Part shown: positions 34,156-45,417 of the stretch, piece by piece | Layout: every line of letters begins with the position of its first letter | Numbering within the stretch: the first letter of the stretch is position 1 | The notes under the pieces: generated by a model | The model's input: only the letters and a program-made list of their open reading frames with translations | Told to the model about the DNA's origin: nothing | The model's database searches: none | Made by a program: the position numbers and the translations under genes | From: Stenogyne calaminthoides | Taxonomy: Eukaryota > Streptophyta > Magnoliopsida > Lamiales > Lamiaceae | Direction of reading: 5' to 3' | DNA length: 64,000 nucleotides | NCBI GenBank assembly: GCA_037126765.1 | Contig: JBBCBC010000030.1 | Span: 4,746,478-4,810,477, forward strand

Positions 34156-35144
34156 ATTTTTTTTACAATATATAATTATAGAAACTAAAAAAATATTTAC
34201 TTTTTCAATTAAAAAATGTACTTTCCCAATATAAAAATATAATTAAAAACACATAATGTTATAGAGAGACGATAAATCTGCAAAAATAAACAAAATTAAG
34301 CAACAATACAAAAATCAGCACAAAATAAAAATGAATTAAGAAACAGAACAATAACAGGGGTCTTCTTCATCATTAATTGACTACAACCGCCTTTTAACAC
34401 CACCAGATCCGTTTCCGCCTTCGTCGGATCTACAAAATCAGAACCCACTTCTTAAAACTACATAATCCACTTCTTAAATCAGTACCCAAATCATACAGAA
34501 TACCAAGGAATTAGAAAGAAAAGCGGGGAAAATATGCAAATTGTTGCATATTCAACACAAATCGAACACCACAAAATTATAATTCGTCAAACGCTAAACA
34601 TAAATCAAAACATAAAATCAGTTCGTCGCCCCCAACTAGTTCGTCGCCCCCAAATCATCACAATATCATGCACTACAAAAAACACGCGTTTTACCGACGG
34701 AAATTAGCCACGGTTACAAAAAACCGTCGCAAATAGCGACGATTTTTACGACGGTTACGGTCAAATGGTCAAAGTCAACAATTTTAGCGATGATCTAGAG
34801 AACCGTCGCAAATAGCGACGGTTTTAGCTACGGTTTTAGCGACGTTTTGGACTAATCCCTTTAGCGACGATTTTTGTGACGAATTTAACGACGGTTTTTT
34901 TAGCGACGGTTTTTTTTTAAAATTTTTTTTTTAAAAATATTAATTATGTATTTTTTTTTTTATGTTTCAGAATTATACAAGATTTTTTAAATTTTGTTAA
35001 TGCACCTTACCGTATATTTAATTTATAGTCACTTGGAGAAGAGTTCCACCTGACCGTAGTCAGATCTATTTCGAGGAGTTTACAGTATAAAATTTAATTT
35101 ATAGTATATTTAAATATATATATATTATATATTGACTAAAAGTA

Positions 35145-38100
35145 GTACTTGTTTAAATAGAAAAATAGTACTTATTTAAATGAAAGTATTACTTGTTAAA
35201 TGAAAAAAATATTACTTAAGTTTAAATAGAAAAGTAGTACTTGTTTAAATAGAAAAGTAGTACTTGTTTAAATGAAAAGTAGTACTTGTTTAAATAGAAA
35301 AACATTACTTGTTTAAATAGAAAAGTAGTACTTGTTTAAATAGAAAAGTAGTACTTGGTTAAATGAAAAGTGTTGGTCCCAAAAAAATAATTTAATTTTA
35401 TGAAAAAGGAGAGGGGGGAGAAACAGTGATTTTAAAAATTTTCTTTTAACCGATGTGTTTTGCTTATAATTGAATGCATATGACAAGTAAGAACATAAAA
35501 CAATAAAGAACACATCAAAGTATATTGGTTCGGAGACTCAAGCTCCTACATCCACTCTCCCTTATCCTAGGGAAATTCCTTCAAACGGGACTTATCTCCC
35601 TCCACGGGATTGCCTACAGATATTTAACGAGCTCTCACTCAAACGAGACTTATCACCCTCCACGGGATTGCCATACAAGCTTTCTGACTGTCTAAAACAG
35701 GTTTACTCACTTCTTCTCTAGAGCTTTCTGGCTGACTCAACTGCAGCTTACTAACTCTTTACAACTCCAACAATCACACACAAACTACCTAACAATAGGG
35801 TTTAGGTTTGGTTGGTGTCTCCAACTAGGTTGAGATTTTCCCGTACAATGGTTTAACCTTTATGCTAAGGTTGGAAAAATCTCTCTAAGCTTAGGATATA
35901 TCGTTGGTTGCTTAGATTGGATTTAGAACACTCTTGAATATATTTTGGATATCTACAAATTTGTGTTCTATGGTGGAAATGCTTTAAGATATGACTCTTG
36001 GCTTGATAGCATTTTTCCACACTTAAAATGATGGAAGAGCTTGTATTTATAGTGTGGATTTGAATGTTACACGGAGAAAAGTCACATTCAAATCCATACT
36101 ATTCTTGAATTTTTTGTCGGGCTTTTGAATTTTTTCCTCCGATTTCAAAGAACTCGGATGATTTCCAACACTTCGGGACATGATTCCAAAGAACACTCGG
36201 GACATGATTCGGCAAAGATTTCCCAAAGACTCGAGCCATTCGACATTCAAATGTTTTGGACTTCAGCCTTCTTCCATTCAGGCAACTTTTCCCCAGGCCT
36301 ATTTTCCATTCAGGACACTTATCTTCAGGCCTATTTTCTCGAAAACTTGGATCGGTTCCCCTCAACTTGTTCACTTCCCCCTCAACTTGTTACCTGTAAA
36401 AATGAACTTAAACAATACAAGTTGACAAATACATAATGTTTTGGCATAGATAATCAAAACTAAAATATCCCAACAAAAAGAATTACTTTTTAAAATTAAA
36501 AGTATTGTTTAAATAATAGAAAGTATTACTTGTTTAAATGAAAGGTATTACTTGTTTAAATAAAAAGTATTACTTGTTAAATGAAAAGTATTACTTGTTT
36601 AAATAGAAAGGTAGTAGTTGTTTAAATAGAAAAGTAGTACTTGTTTAAATGAAAAGTAGTGCTTGTTTAAATGAAAAGTATTACTTGTTTAAATAGAAAA
36701 AGTATTACTTGTTTAAATAGAAAAGTAGTACTTGTTTAAATGAAAAATAGTACTTGTTTAAATGAAAAATATTATTTATTTAAATGAAAGGTATTACTTG
36801 TTTAAATGAAAAGTAGTACTTGTTTAAATGAAAAGTATTATTTATTTAAATGAAAGGTATTACTTGTTTAAATGAAAAGTAGTACTTGTTAAAATGAAAA
36901 GTAGTACTTGTTTAAATGAAAAGTAATACTTGTTTAAATGCAAAGTATTACTTGTTTAAATAGAAAAGTAGTACTTGTTTAAATAGAAAAGTATTACTTG
37001 TTTAAATAAAAAGCATTACTTATTTAAATAATAGAAAGTATTACTTGTTTAAATGAAAGGTATTACTTGTTTAAATGAAAAATATTACTTGTTAAATGAA
37101 AAGTAGCACTTGTTAAAATGAAAAGTATTACTTGTTTAAATAGAAAAGTATTACTTGTTTAAATAGAAAAGTAGTACTTGGTTAAATGAAAAGTAGTACT
37201 TGGTTAAATTAAAAGTATTGTTTAAATAATAGAAAGTATTACTTGTTTAAATGAAAGGTACTACTTGTTTTAATGAAAAGTATTACTTGTTAAATAAAAA
37301 GTATTACTTGTTTAAATAGAAAATTACTAGTTGTTTAAATAGAAAAGTAGTACTTGTTTAAATAGAAAAATATTACTTGTTTAAATAGAAAAGTAGTGCT
37401 TGTTTAAATAGAAAAGTATTACTTGTTTAAATGAAAAGTAGTACTTGTTTAAATAGAAAGTAATACTTTTTTAAATAGAAAAGTAGTACTTGTTTAAATG
37501 AAAAGTATTACTTGTTAAATTAAAAAGTATTACTTGTTTAAATAAAAAAGTAGTACTTGTTTAAATAAAAAAGTAGTACTTGTTTAAATAGAAAAGTAGT
37601 ACTTGTTTAAATGAAAAGTAATACTTGTTTAAATAGAAAAGTAGTACTTGTTTAAATGAAAAGTATTACTTGTTAAATTAAAAGAATTACTTTTTTAAAT
37701 AGAAAAGTAGTACTTGTTTAAATAGAAAAGTATTACTTGTTTAAATAGAAAGTAATACTTTTTTAAATAGAAAAGTAGTACTTGTTTAAATGAAAAGTAT
37801 TACTTGTTAAATTAAAAGTATTACTTGTTTAAATAGAAAAGTAGTACTTGTTTAAATAGAAAAGTAGTACTTGTTTAAATGAAAAGTAATACTTGTTTAA
37901 ATGAAAGGTATTATATATTTAAATGAAAGGTATTACTTGTTTAAATGAGAAGTAGTACTTGTTAAAATGAAAAGTAATACTTGTTTAAATGAAAAATAGT
38001 ACTTGTTTAAATAGAAAGTATCACTTGTTTAAATGAAAAGTAGTAGTTGTTTAAATAGAAAAGTAGTACTTGTTTAAATGAAAAGTAGTATTTGTTTAAA

Positions 38101-38320
38101 TAGAAAAGTATTACTTGTTTAAATAGAAAAGTAGTACTTGTTTAGATAGAAAAGTAGTACTTGTTTAGATAGAAAAGTAGTACTTGGTTAAATGAAAAAC
38201 ATTATTTGTTTATATTAAAAGTATTACTTATTTAAATAGAAAGTATTGCTTGTTTGAATGAAAAGTAGTACTTGTTTAAATAGAAAGTAGTACTTTTTTA
38301 AATAGATAGTAGTATTTGTT
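35145..38320. repeat. 22-23 bp minisatellite filling the CACTA element
   Basis: The basic unit is AGTAGTACTTGTTTAAATAGAAA or shorter forms with GAAA. Two variants mix: GTAGTACTTG and GTATTACTTG. About 90 units are present (an estimate from length over period), split by the solo LTR at 35371-36475. Units read in one direction throughout. There are no unique spacers, so this is not a CRISPR-like layout. Confidence 0.93.
35371..36475 (-). mobile_element. Solo LTR (1105 bp) inside the minisatellite
   Basis: Ends TGTTGGTCCCAAA and ATATCCCAACA, with a perfect 5-bp duplication AAAAG (35366-35370 and 36476-36480). It is a diverged, shorter member of the 3104/20722 family in minus orientation. The stem-loop arms (36049-36067 and 36084-36102) and the minus-strand TATA box are kept, although much of the rest differs. 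Confidence 0.92.
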
Positions 38321-39146
38321 TAAAAAAATAAATTTTTAGGACATATACAATTTTAAAAGAATATAATCATTTATTTATAATTTATAATATAAAAATATAT
38401 ATAATTAGTATTTTAAAGATTATTAGATAGTTAAATTAAATAAATGAAATAAAAAAATTAAAAAAAAGTGTAAAAAAACGAATTAAAAATAAATAAATAA
38501 ATATATTTTAATATAATACAATTTAATTTAAATTTATAAATAAATAAATAAAAAATAAAAATTATTATATTAAAATGTGGTTAAATCATTAAATTAGATA
38601 ATTGAAATAAATGATTTTAATTTTTTTTTTGAAAAAAACCGATTTTTAGGACATATAGAATTAATTTCATTAAGTAAACGCAAGAAAGTAAGTGCCGGAA
38701 GGTTTGATCCCCGCTCAGGCGCCCACAGGTCCCGTGTTCGGTCCCCCTTGAGAGCGAAAATTTCTCTCATTTAATTGGGAGACTTGGTGGTTGGATTCGA
38801 CATGGTCCGTGGTTCGGGTGGTTTGGTGCCCACCCGGACGCCCCCTGGGCTCGGGTTCGAACCACAGTGAGCCATTTTTTTTCGTTAATTCGCGCTTTAG
38901 CTACGGATTTAATATTTTTTTTTTTAAAAATATTTTAAAAAATTATTAAAAAAAAAAAACCGTCGCTACGGTTAGCGACCCTCGATTCAACGTCGAATTT
39001 TTTTCTGTCGCCAAAACTGTCGCTAATGTCGTTAGTGACGATTTTTCTGTCGCTAAAACCGTCGTTAAACACCGTCTTTTTTGTAGTGATGTATCCACTT
39101 TGAAACTAAAATAAGAGATTATAAATAAAAATACCTTATATCCACT

Positions 39147-39770
39147 TTGAAAACCACCTCTACTATGCCACCGTCGCGTCTCCGCGGCAGCCCACCCCAC
39201 AAACCAGATCGCCGTCGCCCACCGAACACCCCCATCTCTACTCTGCCGCCGCTGTCGTCACCCCCACAGTTGTCGTGCAACCCACCACCCACACACCGCA
39301 CATGCGGCGGATCTGTAAAAATCACGCAATCCCCACCGCCCCGAAACCCTAAACACCAAACCTCCGCCATCTTCCCCAAAATCTTCTCCCTCAAACACGA
39401 ATCCTCCGCCATCTTCCCCAAATCCTCAGCCCTCAAACACCAAACACGAAACCCTAGATCCGCTCAGTCACCCTCACCACTGCAACCAAGAAACCCGCTG
39501 TCTCCACACCCTCGCGAACCACCATCGTCGCGGCCCCCTCGCAAACCAGAAGCAGTTGCGGCCCCCAACGCCTCCGCCTCAACACACTCGCGAACCACCA
39601 TCGCCGCGCCCCCCCGCAAACCAGAAGCGCCCGCGACCCTACAACGCCTCCTCCTTGCAAACCACCAACGCCTCCCCCTCGATTTTTCAACGCAGATTAG
39701 GGGTCGAATTTTTACTTTAGAGAGAGAGAGAGAGAGGAAAGAGAGCGGCGATTTTTGGGCTGAAAAATGA
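39147..39770 (+). other. GC-rich proline-rich open frame in the right part of the MULE
   Basis: A 207-codon frame made of Pro, Ser, Arg and His repeats, with no domain. The minus strand of the same DNA looks more like a promoter and leader: CT-repeats at 39720-39740, then GATGGTGGTTCGCGAG repeated twice. It may be a captured gene start or a low-complexity relic; I do not call it a gene. Confidence 0.3.
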
Positions 39771-39978
39771 AAAATGAAAAATGAATTTGAGTTAGGGTGT
39801 AGGTTGATTTTGTGGAGAGAGAGTGGGTGGGTGGGGCCAATCCCTATATTGTAATATTGGAACATATTGGGGGTAAAATTGTCTTATTTTGTACCGTAGA
39901 GTTACTACCCAAAATTTGTGTACCTTAGAGTCACGTGACTCTAATTTTTGTACCTTAGAGTCATCTTCTCTAATAATA

Positions 39979-40945
39979 TATATATGAATCCTTAAAAATT
40001 TACGAAATTTTCGGACCCGAGTCAATCGAATCATTCAACTCAAGAGTCGCATGGCCTGGTATCACCCAACCTTGGGAAAGTTTATTATTAGGACTTACAA
40101 TATATACATATACATATACATATAACTAATGACAAAAATTCATATGAGACAGTGTCATGCATGAGATAGGATATAAGTAACTTAACACAAATTACACACA
40201 TCTCTCCCAAAATATTAAAGCGTCAATGTTCAAATTATACCTCGTTTCTGTGAGACCATCTCATGCAAGTGTGCCTCATAACTAATTGTTGGAGTCACAA
40301 TCATGAATAGATTTAAGGGGGAGTCAATTAGAATTAATATTAGAAATAAGAGAAAATTAAGAGTAACACAAAAACCAAGTAATATAGATGTTCTACTTGA
40401 GAAACTTTGTTTAAAGTGTTACTAATTATAGATCAAAGTAGTTGTTTTCCTCGAAATGTAGTGTCATCATCATTATGCAGTAAAGGTGAAGGATTAGAAG
40501 GACTAGTTCCACATTAGATTCCTAATCAAGTAATAAAAAATAAAATAAAATCTAGAATACAGGATTAATGTAAGAATAATAGAGTACCATTTTGGAGGCA
40601 TTCTAGGTGGATGTATTTCTGGTCAGAGTGAAGCATTATTAAAAGTAACAGCAGCATACACTAAGCTAGCTAGCTTTTCTTTTTGCAACAATTTGTATAC
40701 ACCCGTTGCAAGCTGTATATATGTAATTAATTCGTTATTTTTTTTAATATTAGTCATTTAACAAAAAAAGTTATTAGAATCTAATTTTTTTTATTAGTAA
40801 GAGATCTCATTTTCTCGATCTTAAAATTCATATGATTATCGAGTGATTTTAATAATGAGTAATATGAATTACGTGCCTAATGTCTTGTCCAATCTAAGTT
40901 TTTTTTTTAATCCTAAAGGGTTTTTAGTATTACAAGAGGTATGAT
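39979..40945. other. Intergenic DNA with a dispersed repeat
   Basis: It includes a short TACATA microsatellite (about 40100-40125) and the second copy of the repeat seen at 29690-29830 (here 40130-40290). No gene seen. Confidence 0.45.
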
Positions 40946-40948
40946 TAA

Positions 40949-41392
40949 GTGCCTGGTTTGGAACACAATTGGAATTATTAGAAATACTTATTTTTTAAGA
41001 AAAAATTTTTATGTGCACCACATGCATCAATAAAAATTTTATGAGCTCTTTTTCTAATTTTTTTCAGTTTTTTTTTTTTTTCTCTCTACCCGGACCCAAA
41101 CCCGACCCGAGTGGTTCATAGTTCACTCGGCCCAAGTGGTTCATGGTTTACTCGGTCCAAATTGTTCATGGTTCAACTGACCCGAATGATTCATATATGA
41201 TTTATGATTCATTGTTTAGGGGTTAGGACTTAGAGTGCATAGTTCATCCAAATTAAAATTGAATCCAATTGCACCAATTGCACATTGTGCAATTAGTGCA
41301 CATGAGAGTAACTTTTTTTTAAGTTGGTAAAATTCAATTTTTTTCAAAAAATAAGTGTTTCTAAGGTGTAAGTGGAGTTTGAAAACACCACC
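40949..41392. mobile_element. Tourist-like MITE split by a foldback repeat
   Basis: The left half starts GTGCCTGGTTTGGAACAC, the right half ends GTTTGAAAACACCACC, and TAA flanks both sides (40946-40948 and 41393-41395). The arms share AGAAATACTTATTTTTT and its inverted relative AAATAAGTGTTTCT. The insert is 41013-41302. Confidence 0.55.
41013..41302. repeat. Foldback repeat, family copy 2
   Basis: The same block order as 9344-9656: GTGCAC end, C/T-rich piece, ACCCGACCCGAGTGGTTCA, CTCGGCCCAAGTGG, ATTGTTTAGGGGTTAGG, CATCCAAATTAAAATTGAA, GTGCAC end. Confidence 0.62.
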
Positions 41393-41750
41393 TAAATTTA
41401 TTTAAAAGAACTTATATTTAATATTTTAAAAAATAAGTTCTCGCAATATTTGAACGGCAACAAAAAAAAAAGGATTTCAATACCAATGTCCGAGAATTGA
41501 TGAATTCGAATCATTTGTTTTACCAAAAAAAAAGAAGCAAAAGAAGAATTTTTATGTGAGATAAACTCATACTTCATACTTGAACGAAGTTTCATTAAAC
41601 ATTTTGATTATACTCTCCTTTAAAATATAATTGAATTAAAACTCATAAACACACAAGTTATATAATATAATAAATGAGACCTGATGTATAATTGTACTAG
41701 ACAATCTCATACAAGTTTCATCTAATAAGAATTATGAAGTTTTTTTTAAT

Positions 41751-41989
41751 AGACAAAAAACTTGTGTGAACCAGTTTATCGTGAATTCAATTTTTTTAGT
41801 ATTACTATTATGTATAAAAATTATCACTGTTTGCATAAAAACTATTACTAGTATGAACAAAAAATTTTACTGTTTAAAAAATAATTTTTATTTTTAAACA
41901 GTAATTTTTTTTATACTTAACAGTGATAGTTTTTATACATAACAGTAATAGAGTTCATGTATAAACCTGATTCATAGGAGTGATACTTC
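41751..41989. repeat. Hairpin MITE, CACTGTTATGTATAAA family, copy 5
   Basis: It starts AGACAAAAAACTTGTGTGAA and ends CATAGGAGTGATACTT. The inverted AAATTATCACTGTTT and AACAGTGATAGTTT blocks surround a TTTAAAAAATAA core. Confidence 0.6.
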
Positions 41990-42146
41990 TTTTTTTAGTA
42001 AAAGTAATGATTAATTTATATTTAAAACAAGGTGGTAGTAATTTGCAGTGCTAAATGATCAAGCACCTAACTTCAAGGGTTGATTAAGCAGTGTATGCTT
42101 GAAATTTATGAATATATTTTTTTCTAGATTTTAATTTTGAAACCAT

Positions 42147-42285
42147 TAAGTGCGATCAACTCTTGAGGTGAGCTAGTCCATACAGAGTTTCACTCGGACT
42201 TGAAATGGGACCCTAGAACAATGATCTTTCTGATCTCCAACATTAGTCGATTTTTGAATCGAGTACCGAATTTTAAAAAAATAAA
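42147..42285 (+). mobile_element. tRNA-like SINE, 3' part only
   Basis: GTGCGATCAACTCTTGAGG, GTCCATACAGAGTTTCACTC and ATCGAGTACCGAATTTTAAA match the body and tail of the SINE at 28592-28891 in order. The tRNA-like head is missing. Confidence 0.6.
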
Positions 42286-42505
42286 ATGATGAAGCATCTA
42301 AAAAGCAGTGAAACCAAGCAAGTACAAATCTCCGCAATGCACGCAGTCATCATCAAAGCTCGTTCGACTATGTGAACATATGTACTATTATCCAAATTAT
42401 TACATCAAAAAGAATTGTCCAGCTGATCAATTGTTGAATATTGTATGCAAATATCACATTACCCATGCAACTTGTATATGTAGTGTATATAGGTTATAAA
42501 TTATA

Positions 42506-42742
42506 CTCCATCTGTCCCGAATTCGAAGGCGAGTTTACTGTTTGCACACGTTTTTGTGAACGAATTTTGTATTAACAATTGAAATGATAAATTGATTTTT
42601 AAGGAGATGTATAATAGATAAGAGACCCATCTATCATACCCCTCCTTAAAAATCAATTTATCATTTCAATTACTAATACAAAATTCGCTTGCAAAAACAC
42701 GTATGCAAAATAAATGTGACTTCCAATACGAGACGGAGACAG
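42506..42742. mobile_element. Stowaway MITE with near-perfect 237-bp hairpin
   Basis: TA|CTCCATCTGTCCCGAATTC on the left pairs with TA|CTGTCTCCGTCTCGTATT (right end in reverse). The inner arms are nearly identical (GAATTTTGTATTA, AATTGAAATGATAAATTG, ATTTTTAAGGAG), leaving a loop of only about 30 bases. RNA from it would form a long duplex suited to small-RNA processing. Confidence 0.85.
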
Positions 42743-43243
42743 TAATTAACTTCATATGATGACTCTTAAATATGTGTCATTTCAAGTTGGTTTCCGGTTC
42801 AAATTATCTACGCAGATTAATAAATAGATCAAGTTCGAGATTTTTTTTTATTACATATATATATTTATATAAAAGGTCGAGCTCAAAATAATACTAACTT
42901 TTATAAAACATTATGTCTCAATCCAAGTATTCAATCCACAAACTCAAATCCAAACCCACCCTATCTTTACTTATCAGTTGTGCACTTGTACTTGCATATG
43001 CTTTGCTTCGACAGAAGAGAAAATATTGTATGAGGGTGTCTCATATATTATTTTGTGACATTTAAAAAAAATGAATTTTTTTTTTAATAGTATGTCTTAT
43101 ATAAATTTTTATATGTCAGGAAACATATTGAGGGACTTGTTCGTACACGATCTATAGAACTAATAAGACCGTACACATTATAATTTCACGAAAACATACG
43201 TGACACGATTTTAATAATATGCATTAAACAATAGGAAACATAC

Positions 43244-45256
43244 GTGACACGATCCTTCTTCTGCTCGCATCTTCATCACTCGTCATGCTCAGTTTGATGA
43301 GGAACTTTTTCCCTTTTCTGGAAACTCCACCGTTCGTGCACCCTCGGATGATGTTGTTGGGTCTCTTGATGCAGTTCACGGCTCTGAGCCTTCTCCGTCG
43401 CCTGATTGTGCGCCTATATTTAGATCTAGCCCTGCTCGTGCACCACGACCTATCATTCTGACTGAGCCTAAACCACCACTCACGGCTTCGCCTATGCCTC
43501 AACTTATTCCGCCCGCTACTACCCAGCCACTTCCTATTGAGCAAATTCTCGTGGTTCAGCCACCTCCAGGGCCCGTCTCCCAGCCGGCCACTCAGTCCAC
43601 TCATCTGATGTTCACTCGTGCTCATGCATGGGTTTTTAAGCCCCGTTATCCGGTAGACTTGGCGTCTACTGCTCTCTTATCTGCATTAGCCGCCTCCTTT
43701 GAGCCTCGTGGCTTCAAGTCGGCTTCTAAGCATCCTAGCTGGGTTTCAGCCATGCAAGAAGAAATTGATGCGCTTCGGGCCAATAACACTTGGGACCTTG
43801 TTCATCGACCTCCTGACACTAACATCGTTGGGTCTAAATGGGTCTTTCGGATGAAGTTTCATGCAGATGGCAGCATTGAACGTCACAAGGCCAGACTTGT
43901 TGCTCAGGGCTTCACTCAAATTCTTGACACTGACTTTCATCATACTTTCAGCCCCGTTGTAAAGGCTGCCACCTTTCGGATCATTCTTGCCTTATCTGTT
44001 CAATTTAAGTGGCCCTTACACCAGCTTGATGTGAAGAATGCTTTCCTTAACGGAGTTCTGCACAAACCTGTATTTATGGTCCATCCACCTGGCTTCAATG
44101 ATCCTAGGTTTCTCGATCATGTATGTCTTCTCAAGAAGGCATTATATGGTCTTCGTCAAGCCCCTCTCGCCTGGTTTCAGCGCTTCAACACGTTTCTTCT
44201 GAGCCTTGGTTTTCATACGAGTTGTTCTGACTCTTCATTATTTTTTCTCCATCGAGGTACATCCATTATTTATCTTTTATTATACGTGGATGATATTATC
44301 GTCACAGGCAATGACCATCAACTGCTCAAAGATTTCATCTCTCGCACTAATCGCAAGTTCGCCATCAAGGATCTTGGCCGTCTGAACTACTTCTTGGGGC
44401 TGGAAATATCATACACTTCGGATGGATTATTTGTTGGGCAAGCTAAATATGCTCGTGATATTCTTGATCGAGCTAATCTTCTGGACTCTAAGCCCATTGC
44501 CACGCCACTCGTAACGGGAGATTCTCTTGTTCAATCTGGGGAGCCATTTCACGATCCCACTAATCGTTCTCTTGTTGGTGCTCTTCAGTACCTAACAATC
44601 ACCCGTCCGGATCTTTCATATGCGGTCAACTTGGTAAGTCAATTTCTGCACTCTCCCACTGTTGACCACTTCACTGCTGTAAAGCGCATTCTCCGTTACG
44701 TGAAGGGCACTCTTCATTTCGGCCTTTCGTTTCGACACACTCCGGAGATTTCTATAGTTGGCTACTCTGATGCCGATTGGGCTCGATGCCCGGATACTCG
44801 TCGTTCTACTTATGGATATTCTATTTTTTGGGGGGTAATCTTGTCTCTTGGAGTGCAAAGAAACAACCCATTGTATCTCGTTCGAGTTGTGAATCTGAGT
44901 ATTGTGCCCTAGCTAATACAGCTTCTGAGTTAGTTTGGGTTACGAACCTGCTTAAAGAATTACGTGCTTTTCCTTCTGGTACACCCATTCTTCTATGTGA
45001 CAACAAGAGTGCCATATTCATGAGTCAAAATCCAGTTGCTCACAAGCGTGCTGAGCACATTGATCTTGACTGTCATTTTGTTCGAGAGCTCGTCTCTTCT
45101 GGCTCTATCCGTACACAGTTCGTCCCCTCTCATTTACAATTGGCGGACATTTTCACGAAGAGTCTTCCACGTCCTACCTTCGAGTTTCTACGTTCCAAGC
45201 TCTGCGTTTATCTTCACCCCACGCAACGCTTGAAGGGGGGTATTAGGAATAATTAG
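43244..45256 (+). pseudogene. Ty1/copia polyprotein, 3' part (RT and RNase H), 5'-truncated and frameshifted
   Basis: This is the remaining C-terminal part of a copia polyprotein. It opens in frame at about 43244, within the integrase-RT linker (HAQFDEELFPF), passes a Pro-rich spacer, then the reverse transcriptase: SKWVFRMKFHADG, KARLVAQGFTQ, QLDVKNAFLNG, ALYGLRQAPLAW and the catalytic YVDD in LLLYVDDIIVTGN. The RNase H part has GYSDADWA, RSSCESEYCA, CDNKSAIFMSQNP, HIDLDCHFVRE and a final ADIFTKSL. A one-base deletion in a T run near 44830 shifts the frame, splitting the open frame at 44912. Gag, protease and integrase are missing. It is a dead copy; its GC content is well above its AT-rich surroundings. 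Confidence 0.95.
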
Positions 45257-45417
45257 GATTAATTATAGAACCTTCTAGACTACATATCTTTTCCTTAATT
45301 GTAAATATTCTTTACTCTAATTATTCCCTGTAATTACTCAATCTGTTGTAATCCTCATTATTAATAGTGGGCTGACTCTCTCACCTAATCAATGGTGATC
45401 CAAATTTCACTCTCACA
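45241..45417 (+). repeat. 3' LTR of the copia fragment (about 177 bp)
   Basis: It follows the purine tract GAAGGGGGG. The first bases are TATTAGG where TGTTAGG would be expected, so the conserved TG is mutated. It ends CACTCTCACA. No 5' LTR is present in the window. Confidence 0.65.

Larger units (their letters stand above)
34671..39088. mobile_element. CACTA (En/Spm) element, non-autonomous, 4.4 kb including a nested solo LTR
   Basis: The termini are CACTACAAAAAA and, in reverse, CACTACAAAAAAGACGG, flanked by a perfect 3-bp duplication ATG (34668-34670 and 39089-39091). Both ends carry clusters of inverted subterminal repeats of the form ACCGTCGC/GCGACGGTTTT (34701-34915 and 38955-39075), the usual transposase-binding sites. 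No TnpA or TnpD gene is present. The centre is a minisatellite. The GC-richer piece at 38690-38870 has tRNA-box-like words (GGTTTGATCC, GGGTTCGAACC) and may be a SINE relic. Confidence 0.92.
33759..39970. mobile_element. Probable Mutator-like (MULE) element, host of a nested CACTA element
   Basis: The left end reads GTGGGAGTAACTCTAAGG and the right end, in reverse, GAGAAGATGACTCTAAGG. Behind both ends, ACTCTAAGGTACAAA is repeated two or three times. TAATAATA flanks both sides (33751-33758 and 39971-39978), but the left copy is part of a TAA microsatellite, so that support is weak. Removing the CACTA insert leaves about 1.8 kb with a GC-rich, CT-flanked leader-like region on the right. There is no transposase. 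MULE is favoured by terminal style and an 8-9 bp duplication; hAT is the alternative. Confidence 0.62.

Noticed and set aside
35145..38320. CRISPR-like array
   Set aside because: The repeats follow each other directly without unique spacers, in a eukaryotic CACTA element. It is a minisatellite.
39147..39770. Proline-rich (extensin-like) gene
   Set aside because: There is no signal peptide and no SPPPP motifs. It lies inside a MULE, and the GC-rich repeats explain the open frame.
44777..45256. Independent gene after the copia frame
   Set aside because: It is the same copia polyprotein continued in another frame after a one-base deletion.
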